Shown in pieces: positions 12,701 through 16,600 of a stretch of DNA of 28,179 nt. The stretch is from JBDIBB01 sp039812685 (GTDB lineage: Bacteria; Acidobacteriota; Vicinamibacteria; Vicinamibacterales; JAFNAJ01). Position 1 is the stretch's first letter, and each line of letters begins with the position of its first letter. The notes under the pieces are model-generated. The model searched no databases. It was not told where the DNA came from and saw nothing but the letters and a program-made list of their open reading frames with translations. Both the position numbers and the translations under genes were made by a program. Location of the stretch: positions 1 through 28,179 of the forward strand of contig JBDIBB010000050.1 in assembly GCA_039812685.1 (NCBI GenBank), given 5' to 3'.

Positions 12701-13677
12701 TGAGCTATGCGGTGGCCGACCCGGCCGTGGCCGAGGTCGTGCCCGTCACGGGCACCTACTTCGACGCACGCATCGTGCGGCGCGCGAGCAGTGCCGCCCA
12801 GACCCTGTACTCGGCCGACGTGGCGATCAGCGGCATGGGCACGGCCAGGGATCCCGACGCGGAGATCCTCGTCGAGTGCTGCGGCGCGGGCGCGCCGGTG
12901 TGCCTCGTCAAGCGCGTCACCACCGGAACCAGCCGGATCTACCGCCCGGGAGAGACGGTCGGGTTCCGGGTGTTCGCCATCAACGCGACCTCCACCGACC
13001 AGGCGGTCACCATCAGCGACGACCTGCTGGCCAACGGCGCCCCGCTCGGCTCGACGCAGTCGTTCCCGGTGAGCGTGGCGGCCGGTGGGGTCGTCTCCTT
13101 CCCGGTGACGATCCCGGCGCCGCAGATGACCGGCGTGCTCGCGAACCACGTCTACACGTCACCCGGCGCCTGCGTGCTCGGCAGTCCGACGTGCCCGTGG
13201 GTGTGGGTGGAACCACCCCCAGCGGCGGGGCAGCTGCCGAGGGTCACGATCAATGAGGTGGTAACGGTGCCGGTCACCGACTGGAACGGCGACGGCGCCG
13301 TCACGGCGGCCGATCAATGGGTGGAGGTGAGCTTCTCCGGCCCGGTTGCGCTGCTCGATCAGTGGTCACTGCGATTCACCGACGCGCTGGGGGGCACGAC
13401 GACGGTCCCCATCGGGCCCACGTTCCCCGGGACGCGCGACGTGTTCGAGGCGCTTGGCCTGCTGGTGCTCAACGCGCCGGGCCCCATGGCGCCGCTCGCC
13501 ACGCTCGAGCTGCTCGATCCGCTCGGCACGGTCATCGACGCGATGACGGTGACCGGCGCCCCGATCGGCGCCGCCGACGAGGCGGTCGCACGCGTGCCGC
13601 ACACGGCGGACACCAGCAGCCCGAACGACTTCCAGAGGAGACCTGCCACCAAGGGCTCCTTCAACCCGGTGCAGTAG
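790..13677 (+). CDS. Giant secreted multidomain protein 1 (PKD, Ig-like, papain-like protease, lamin-tail), 4,295 aa
   Basis: A giant exported protein, probably extracellular or surface-attached. The ATG at 790 is chosen because a clean Sec signal peptide follows at once (basic MPARIAR, hydrophobic core, cleavage near SALA, residue 28). The frame stays open back to a GTG at 625, but that codon lies inside the terminator hairpin. Domains in order, by residue: TIG-like 30-215; five PKD 220-669; three Ig-like 674-954; carboxypeptidase-regulatory-like 958-1047; ZU5-like modules near 1058-1174, 1316-1447 and 1744-1887; SbsA-type Ig 1537-1642 and 2270-2361; papain-like protease 2452-2607; Cys-rich 2623-2692; LVIVD-like propeller 2711-3021; tandem unknown domains 3043-3567 and 3570-4043; CARDB-like 4044-4141; lamin-tail 4146-4295. 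It has no PEP-CTERM, LPXTG or type IX sorting tail, so how it is held at the surface is unknown. It is read together with the next giant gene (12-base gap). The frame and domain calls are firm. The cellular role (adhesion, matrix, proteolysis) is inference. Confidence 0.9.
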   Translation: MPARIARLLSLVLLTMLAWGAPAGSALAARITSVVPAAASVDVTIRVTGSGFAAAAADNVVTFTPAGAGAPVAGTVTAVSAPDATGVLRRLTVRVPQGLPVGAAAITVNNTVTGEIISGASVEIVSLALTPASMAAGTTGDLRISLNGNASFDATANRVTFGSGVTVNRVTVESGTSLAANVTIAATAALGGRAVSVLTPAMTAMAANALDVRDPNAPANQAPTARIASPATVASGTPITFDGSASSDPDAGDVLTYEWRYDGQVVGTATTLTHTFTVSSETVVTVSLTVRDGRGGEDTATRQVTVTVGPPPTNQAPTAAFVFSPAAPLTTDAVMFDAGASSDPDGDALTYAWTFETLEPATGVVVTRTFPAAGAFTVTLTVDDGRGGVATETKTVTVSPPPNRPPTATFTITPASPVAGESASFDASASSDPDGDAITFSWVFAEDAPVSGAQVSRVFAQPGTYRVRLTVTDSRGASTEFAQDVIVGAQPNRPPTASFTASTTSSLVDATVSFDASASTDPDGDPLSFAWSFGDGIDGAGAQVGHAFATPGTFTVTLTVSDGRGGSATASQTVTVSATPPANRPPTAVITGATRGTVGVAVSFDGRGSTDPDNDPLTYAWDFGVAGSSASSSTPSFTYPEAGTFTVALTVSDPQGAPGTATRSIVIDPASDKTPPVITLTGPAQALPGTTVTFTASASDNVGVSVVRFTVDAGAPEDVAAAPYERQVTLPAVAAPDQQVVVKAAAFDAAGNSASALAAVTVSAVPDTTPPAVLLLAPPASAPGSPVLLSARVSDDSGVAEVVFLAAGAEVGRASAPPFTATFTVAADAQPGTSVPLVARAIDVAGNVAEDSATMSIAASADTTPPALSLDGPSQALPGERVTVTATATDDVGVVDVTFAVDAAALPAQTVEPFSLSYVVPPQAAAGSTVTVSAMARDFSANHTEASKTIAIVAPQAVTRSVIAGEAYDDATGLPLAGVTVQLSGTDAQGLQYGEQATTDARGRYTIRATGGSGRLRLSKAGYTVVWREVTLPAGQAVAPLDARLTPAGPALAISGVSGGTLTSGAHALAVPAGVLGGAPQVTMTVVSGQGLRAPLPAGWSPLGALDIGPEAVSMAAPATWRAPDVFDVGAARPVIVARYDETIRAWRATGTATRNGDGQYEAPVSRGGQHVLIVPDAAPVAPALPAAGTLVAGVAAPSLDDAAAGALAPSPAVLFYRPGVFSMMTSSVTPAAATSSGLVLRAAVGESYTYMSGDSVTTDPFSQDLVFYQVGAAAGGLAAVHVVSPSLAFDPIALRQGVISVALVASPPGVGLPLAGSDGGTVTGQNGTALVVPPGALAEQTPLTLDTFDASGLAGLLAPPGLSLAGAMQLGFEGTLQLPAALSIPQPAGLTDPSRALLVQVLEVGGRTRLVLRALARLSGGRLISDVTLGGAPTALEGVRTPGRYLFLQSDAPLGFAAGLVRGLTNAPFAGALVTTGAFAVASLSRGDGAYFAAARSGPTTFVAADVVRNDRGTGAATLPFNAVAPLDLTLAPQPPAVTSITPANGAVNVALSSAITVTFSKPIDVASITGANAGNVALAAGTSTVAATLALSSTGTELTVRPSAPMAADTHHTFALSANVTDLSGNRLGQPVAIAFDTLDTTPPPLPPAGSISASIPDNGLTTVAASQGTASPRDRVTIRNLATKQQQVALVNGDGSFSASIAAALSHKLQIVIRDQAGNEILVDVPVFRSVNPDGSVSQVIGAEGGRVEAGGAAVDVPADAFETATVVTVGFVTEAQFPYQLASWDRQNFSFTGGVRLDLGGVWPKAYLNMSIPAPPGVTVDDQWALTQAVELDGTTRLNVVDTARVIGGRVQTSSPPCPGVTGSGVFGFLRSARPLGVVYGIVPGSQTLPPGVLAPLFVPAPGVWLPSLNPVDSSAPVRTGADYLWNFESAFEPWTAMTQNALTALKGVCLPLATGNATITNARVTFDLAAASPQFLPSDRVLTIRNLTRGYTRRFESEVDASGAGRFPDLVSVEGAEADAYALVVEGAPGARTLALVPRATRYVRVTVPLSEFQVGDREFSVLNVTRNNKFASGLGSVQRAVVDPSVLLEGDAVDDQFAVEIVDQAGNRRVVANPVVTPYAVDPGNLVLNVRLGTIDPTQAEIAQANANLPPDQQITAPGVVRVVLSVDGASQTVVDVHGPGAARLNGGGLIYRFDHVPANRYELDIHYDDGKIAYLRIPTFKVQVSDPLTGASSLVTGPVPPPNQPFELPIQEASSTAPLPPTQPTVLNLDPASPVSFKLPEPVDPSTIGLATLEDNTGATVQGTWTLSADRLTATFTPESPLRPGEQYEVGLSALRTTSGKRLSTASLTVVVFRPWKMSSIQLDTSGPPGEPDAVQDVVMLDRPGAMSASIPYWVVASTANRNGFKAHVVDTSDPRAPEQRSRSGAGYRQARLANASDPRALYPVFVFHDVQLIPQTQAMSCWAASIAMIAGWRDQRYFSDADFAGGSPYALSVFKSNKGWERNDLALLDEVGFVAEPAQSYSVDKFRELLEKYGPLHVTAWMPGTHSRVVQGLIGDGTPEGTWVYIKDPWEKGMQAFRPANQGSDYVITYAQLMQEMEALAGRENAETLRRRAECGALRSPANACVLTPGSSTAACTQSCIDGFPTADQRLDCLVDRCLDGYQQQCGPQMAAAGCNLVESCPGCVFVAHLPTQLPPAPPPSERYVVAGAWNIDFSFISILDVTNPAALSQIGGKVLAANPERVVPYTQKGTVKAFGRLSGLATIPATTTSPPLGFVSVAEVGLFALDLTKSIDPKDPVTGVRRPPDPLQRQLEGFFSGDYSDVVTIAGNKVVALNGNYGAASSLDVFDPDLSLVSSFSLNDSGRRLAFKAGVPSDRNGDGTVGPGEHRDLLFVGGVQGITIVDATDPQSLALLGDVPMPGITYELAPLSTGKTLLAGGYYSRQLGEGDAIYMVDVSDLERTGLLDRRPVDGRDDRILFTARYPEVSALRADNERGLAYVGTDKRTLDIWGLTGGTDKYKDQLELRPAIIPMPALPSTEQLSVWLTLGGSPTGVTTDVATDPQTQFDWLGGSSDGRVGLPLPGGGPGVPAIPGMPDVSSLLNTLIQQLSEKAGVTIPVQVIPASKVKVVNGILQVEEAGIQVLRARRGDTTSNFAVILAGFQLDGIDLEPVPELNLAGTMITKAFSLENPPFVLFPGSGQYNAFARIGQLQLTDMTFKYLGRGELRASALLDFVKPFAESGATKIVGKAFNLGARGAGLLATVLIHGAKRAAGVGLVQLLDDVKSADPNVATITSRTGSDAWFQGLVEAQNPGFTKVSGTLDLGRWGKGSDDVLVFSAPRLDAAMLERADGGAMFTPAGSPSPLPGIIPITRCTEPALVRTDGLFFLGGGTIELEAGTAGADVLKALNLVLPGGAASWPLFGKGGAQRVAGDSPVRFYGDVAVDAAAKTLTLKDWIVRLPLPNVPASRILPPGLQWLSPYTLDYHLGDSTKVALGRGFPDLVFKQELKPASPAVKRGESTISSRAQIDLIGTRSTPASRVVIDCGDPRLDLSPPVVASVTCSGTRPLELVYDPVDGTPKQNVTADPNTTWEWGEAAVPASSDLMNTLEQIREDLSLALNLPSRIPIAAVSVGPGGVLTIAGCGVNLVRGRYQGLVSSYTLVIAGFALDEIDLVPTSRLTSGVTLPSLAAAALPGSRNAPLLLTAPQVSTIAGTPFVGDAGAISVENARFSFLGGPGRVDIRTFIQALRPALDRVLLMLAWDPTQGAEAMADVLRRLTDANPQASLNQVVSYQAMEPVVRVEPGTPNGRITSQAPGLTFVKGTMDLGPLGRADDAVLTWVLPQLQRATIRPHTSILTCNTDPAKGPLVRTFGEARLNASASLSLSLTAPDTDRTLKRAIPGGYTAGQGGVNLALTTGGVDFHLEFDLDALAPTCSTAGDTTSCTVGLADARVGFDVPTQAPGVQLSYAVADPAVAEVVPVTGTYFDARIVRRASSAAQTLYSADVAISGMGTARDPDAEILVECCGAGAPVCLVKRVTTGTSRIYRPGETVGFRVFAINATSTDQAVTISDDLLANGAPLGSTQSFPVSVAAGGVVSFPVTIPAPQMTGVLANHVYTSPGACVLGSPTCPWVWVEPPPAAGQLPRVTINEVVTVPVTDWNGDGAVTAADQWVEVSFSGPVALLDQWSLRFTDALGGTTTVPIGPTFPGTRDVFEALGLLVLNAPGPMAPLATLELLDPLGTVIDAMTVTGAPIGAADEAVARVPHTADTSSPNDFQRRPATKGSFNPVQ
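1447..2796 (+). repeat. Five tandem PKD domains in giant protein 1
   Basis: Five modules of about 85-90 residues start at about 1447, 1732, 1996, 2266 and 2536. Each begins with an N-(Q/R)-(A/P)-PTA-type linker, then has the FD(A/G)xxSxDPDxD core, a W or F centre such as YAWTF or FAWSFGDG, and a closing TVTLTVxDGRGG strand. This is the PKD beta-sandwich of extracellular proteins, which mostly serves as a spacer or in binding. The fourth copy keeps the classical WSFGDG motif and the others are degenerate there. The linkers are close to identical at DNA level, which would favour copy-number change by recombination. Confidence 0.9.
2809..3651 (+). repeat. Three tandem bacterial Ig-like domains in giant protein 1
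   Basis: Three modules of about 92-94 residues start at about 2809, 3088 and 3376. Each opens with (D/K)TTPP or KTPP, then shows a strand with SASDNVGV, SDDSGV or TDDVGV, and closes with a (F/I)D(A/V)AGN-type motif (degenerate FSANH in the third). This is the common extracellular Ig-like fold that follows PKD arrays. The same type occurs at 20797-22020 in giant protein 2. Confidence 0.8.
3961..6450 (+). other. Region with three ZU5-like modules and interspersed Ig/regulatory-like domains
   Basis: The pattern G-G-x-(V/L)-x(5-10)-(V)P-(A/P)-(G/D)-(A/V)-(L/F), followed by a strand and a Leu/Gly-rich half, occurs at about 3964 (SGGTLTSG ... AVPAGVL), 4744 (DGGTVTGQ ... VVPPGAL) and 6028 (EGGRVEAG ... 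DVPADAF). This is typical of ZU5-like beta-strand domains found in large bacterial surface proteins. Between them lie a carboxypeptidase-regulatory-like piece (about 5137-5395), an SbsA-type Ig domain (5398-5715, with TPANGAVNVALSSAITVTFS and the closing DLSGN) and another short Ig-like domain (5734-5985). The family call rests on motif memory, so it is moderate. Confidence 0.5.
7597..7872 (+). other. SbsA-type Ig-like domain preceding the protease
   Basis: About 92 residues with the order seen in SbsA/Big_5 domains: a TVLNLDPASPV opening, a VDPSTI element, a TWTLSADRLTATFTPESPL strand pair and the RPGEQYEVGLSALRTTSGKRL closing part. It probably acts as a rigid spacer between the N-terminal stalk and the protease module. 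Confidence 0.6.
8143..8610 (+). other. Papain-like cysteine protease domain (AvrRpt2/C39-like) inside giant protein 1
   Basis: Residues 2452-2607 of giant protein 1 read as a small papain-fold peptidase. The nucleophile is Cys2469 (codon 8194) in AMSCWAAS at the head of a helix. Gln2463 sits exactly six residues earlier, as the oxyanion-hole Gln does in papain. His2554 (codon 8449) lies in GTHSRVVQGLIGDG, and Asp2576 (codon 8515) in VYIKDPWEKG. This Cys...His...DPW arrangement is that of AvrRpt2-type (C70) and C39-like peptidases. All catalytic positions are kept, so activity is likely. Self-processing of the giant chain or cleavage of a partner are both possible, and neither is shown by the sequence. 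Confidence 0.8.
8656..8865 (+). other. Cysteine-rich segment (ten Cys in 70 residues)
   Basis: Residues 2623-2692 contain ten cysteines (AECG, NAC, AACTQSC, LDCLVDRC, QQC, AGC, ESCPGC) directly after the protease domain, whereas Cys is rare in the rest of the protein. An even number in an exported protein suggests a compact disulfide-bonded knob. I recognise no named family. It could be a substrate- or surface-binding part of the protease module, or a stabilising joint. Confidence 0.65.
8920..9850 (+). other. LVIVD-like beta-propeller region with an EF-hand loop
   Basis: Residues 2711-3021 repeat short strands of the type (I/L)x(I/V)xDVTNP, ITIVDATDPQSL and IYMVDVSDLE, joined by aromatic and Gly-rich turns such as LAYVGTDKRTLDIWGL. 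This is the look of LVIVD-repeat propellers in secreted proteins. Within it, 9436-9471 codes for DRNGDGTVGPGE, a complete 12-residue calcium loop (D1, N3, D5, G6, E12). The fold is inferred from the repeat pattern and I cannot count the blades with certainty. Confidence 0.6.
9916..11490 (+). repeat. Tandem duplicated unknown domain, copy A
   Basis: This is the first of two diverged copies of a domain of about 500 residues that I do not recognise. Segments shared with copy B, in order: ATDPQTQFDWLG, LLNTLIQQ, VILAGFQLDGIDLEP, FKYLGRGELR, GTLDLGRWGKGSDDVL, ITRCTEPALVRT, LVLPGG and VVIDCGDP. Copy A has an extra Pro/Gly-rich linker (about 21 residues near 10045-10100) and an Ala/Gly-rich stretch in the middle. 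It is a mixture of beta strands and short helices, with no catalytic motif seen. Confidence 0.75.
11497..12915 (+). repeat. Tandem duplicated unknown domain, copy B
   Basis: The second copy follows copy A directly, at an offset of about 1.5-1.57 kb. Its matches to copy A: TADPNTTWEWGE, LMNTLEQI, LVIAGFALDEIDLVP, FSFLGGPGRVDIR, GTMDLGPLGRADDAVL, LTCNTDPAKGPLVRT, AIPGG and ILVECCGA. It is shorter by about 50 residues and carries several extra Cys. Divergence is high at the protein level, so the duplication is old. Confidence 0.75.
13225..13674 (+). other. C-terminal lamin-tail domain with a dockerin-like calcium loop
   Basis: The last 150 residues show the lamin-tail plan: TINEVV opening, DQWVEV, LLDQWSLRFTD, LGLLVLN, ATLELLDPLGTVIDAMTV and the closing GAADEAVARVPHTADTSSPNDFQ with the final KGSFNPV. 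DWNGDGAVTAAD (13279-13314) is inserted after the first strand and is a dockerin-like loop with D at 1, N at 3, D at 5, G at 6 and D at 12. Lamin-tail domains often end bacterial secreted proteins. Here nothing follows that could act as a membrane or wall anchor. Confidence 0.8.
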
Positions 13678-13679
13678 GT

Positions 13680-13684
13680 GGAGG
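13680..13684 (+). promoter_or_regulatory. Shine-Dalgarno site of giant gene 2
   Basis: GGAGG lies 5 bases before the ATG at 13690 and immediately after the stop of giant gene 1 (13675-13677). This decides the start at 13690 over the in-frame ATG at 13717, which has no such site. The 12-base gap leaves no room for a terminator or promoter, so the two genes are read from one message and may be translationally coupled. Confidence 0.85.
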
Positions 13685-13689
13685 CGACC

Positions 13690-16600
13690 ATGACCGCACG
13701 CGCCCCCCGCCTCGCCATGACGACCCGCACGCTCCGCCGCCTGCCGCTGCTGCTGGCGGCCCTCGCCTCGCTCCCGCCAGCGGCGGCGTGGGCCGATCCG
13801 CCCGCCTCGCGCGTGCTCGCGCGCGAGGACATCACGGTCTACGGGCTCGGCCTGAAGGTGGAGCCCGCCCGCCAGGTGGTGCCTCGCGACATCGCCACCA
13901 TCGTGTCGGTGTTCCTGCAGGCGCCCACCGACCCCGGCGCCGTGCCGCCGTTCGCGGCCGACGCCGAGGTGCGCGCCACGCTGCGCGGCCCGAGCCTCTC
14001 GGGCCCGCTCGATCTGGTGACGCGGCCCAATACCCCGTTCCAGATCCCGGCGCTGAAGATCGCCGGCATCCACACGCTCGAGAACATCCGGCTGGTCAGC
14101 GGCGGCGAGGTGCTGCTCCACGGATCGCCCGAACAGGTCGAGATCGAGGTGATCGACAAGCTGCTGGTCACCCAGATCACGGCCCGGCCGCTCACCGCCG
14201 ACGAGATCCGCGAGCGCGGCATCGTCTTCGACAAGTCGAACTTCCAGGCCTACAACTTCACGGCGGCGTTCGCGGTGGCCGACGGCCCCGCGATCCCGAT
14301 CTCGTTCCCCGTGGTGCTGCCCACGCTGCGCGGCCCCGCCGACGCCGACGACCCGACGGCCACGCTGGGCAGCATATCCACGCAGGCGCAGCTGCACGAC
14401 CTGAAGACGATCATCCCCGACACGCTGCGCATCCAGACGCAGGTGCCCAACCTGAGCGTGGTGGGCTTCACCCTGCAGCCGCCCAGGACCCCGCAGGGCC
14501 AGCAGCTCGTGGTGCCGCCCATCCCGGGCGTCATCGTGATCCCGGGCGACATCGGGTTCCTCAACCAGTTCTTCAGCGTGCTGCTCATGGTCGGCAACGT
14601 GGCGCCCGCCGGGTCGAACCTCGTGGTACGCGATCTTTCCGCCACGATCCTGCTGCCCACCGGAAACGACGAGGTGGCCGGCACGCCCGACGACCCGCTC
14701 GCGATGGCGCGCACCACCGCCGGCGAGACGCCGCGCATCAAGGCCATCACACAGGCCGGGCCCGACGGAGCGCTGGGCACCGCCGACGACATCACGACGA
14801 TCGCGCCGGGCGAGACCGGCAACGCCGAGTTCCTCGTGGAGGGCCGCCGCGAGGGCAGCCACGTCGTCGAGATGACGATTGCGGCAACGCTCGAGGGGCT
14901 GCCCGTGGGGCCGGTGCCGATCCAGGGCCGGGCGGCGGGCATGGTGAACGTGCGCAACCCGCGCTTCACGCTCACCTTCACGCATCCCGAGATCGTCAAC
15001 GCCGGCGAGCCGTACACGCTCGACGTGACGGTGACCAACACGTCGGAATCGCCCGCGAACTTCGTGAGCCTCAACCTCTACCCGCGCAACATCGCCGGCG
15101 CGCGGCTGGTGGGCGACGCCACGCAGGAGATCGACGCCATCGCGCCGGGCGACGCGGCCACCGTGAGCTTCTCGCTCATCTCGGCGCTCACCGGAAAGGT
15201 CACCGCCGCGACGCTCGATGGCGATGGCAACCTCGCCGGACGCTTCGCCTTCAAGACGGCCGTGGGCGAACTCGGCATCCCGCTCTCGCCCGAGTCGCTC
15301 GTGCTGCCGGCCGAGGCGAGCGCCCTGCCGAAGGAGTTGCGCGACGCGGCGCTGGGCCTGCTCGGCCGCGCGTGGGCGCTCGCCACCGCGCCGCCCGCCG
15401 CCGTGCCGAAGGATCTGAGCCGTTTCTCGAAGCAGCTCGTGATCGATCGCGCGATCGATCTCGCCGAGGCCGGCATGCGCGTGTCGCTCGGCGAGCCGCT
15501 GCCCGACGCGGTGGGGACGCTGTGGTTCGACTTCGCCGGCAGCGACTACGCGCGCATCGGCGAGGCGCTGGACCTGCCGCGCGAGGCCGAACTGAAGGGG
15601 CTCATCGAGCGCGACTACGAGGGGTTCGACCTGCTGCGCCGACGGTCGGTGCGCGGCGACGTGCTCGCCGGCGCATTCGCATCGGTGCTGTCAGCGCGGC
15701 TCCTCGATGCCGGGCCGGCGGCCTTCCACCAGGCGCTGGCCGAGCAGGCCACCTCGCGCGCACCGCACGTCTCGGTGCTGGTCGCGGGGCAGGGCGGCGG
15801 CGCCACGCCGGTCGATCTCGAAATCCTCGACCCGGCCGGCGCCACGCTCGGTGGCCAGCCGCGCGAGGACAAGCTCACCAAGGCGATTGCCTTCGGCGAG
15901 GTCGCGGCGCTGCGCAACGCGTCGGGCGCCGTGGCCGCGCATCTGGCCACGATCGTCACGCCGCGGGCGCCCGAGTACGTCGTGCGCCTCGCGCGCCGGG
16001 CCGACGCTGCGCCCGACGCGCGCTACACGCTGAGCCTGGTCGTGCCCACCGCGGACGGGCTGCGGCGAATGGTCTTCGAGAACGTCGCGCTCGACGAGGT
16101 GCCGGTCGCCGACTTCCCGGCCGATGCGCCGGTGCGGCTGCGCGTGGAACGCGTGGACGGCGAGGCTCCCGTCACCGGCGGCTCGCCCGCGCCGACGGCC
16201 GACGCGGCGGTGGTGGATCCGCCGCCCGCGGTGCTGGGCGTGCGGCAGGTGGCCGCCGCCGACCTCGTGGGCTGCGCGGACGAAGGTCGGAAGGTGCCGG
16301 CCGGACGCGTCGTCGCGGTGCTCTTCAGCGAGGAGGTCACGCCCGCGAGCGTGCAGGATCGACGGCCGGCCGGTGACATCACCGCGTTCCTGCCCGAGGG
16401 CAACCGCGTGGTGAGCGTCGCCCTGCAGCCCGGCCGCCGCGTGGCCTACCTCGCGCTGCGCGATCCGTTGGGTCCGTTCGTGCCGCGCGCCGTGACCGTC
16501 ACCGGCGCTGCCGACCGCGCGGGCCACGCCATCGCCGGGCAGAGCCTGCCCATGCAGGCCACCGTCTCCGAGCAGGCCGGCGTGCTGAGCGGCCGGGTGC

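Noticed and set aside
13317..16376. Forward open frame of 1,019 codons spanning the junction of the two giant genes
   Set aside because: It starts inside the lamin-tail coding region, crosses the stop and start of the real genes in another frame and encodes an Arg/Ala/Gly-rich product with no recognisable features.
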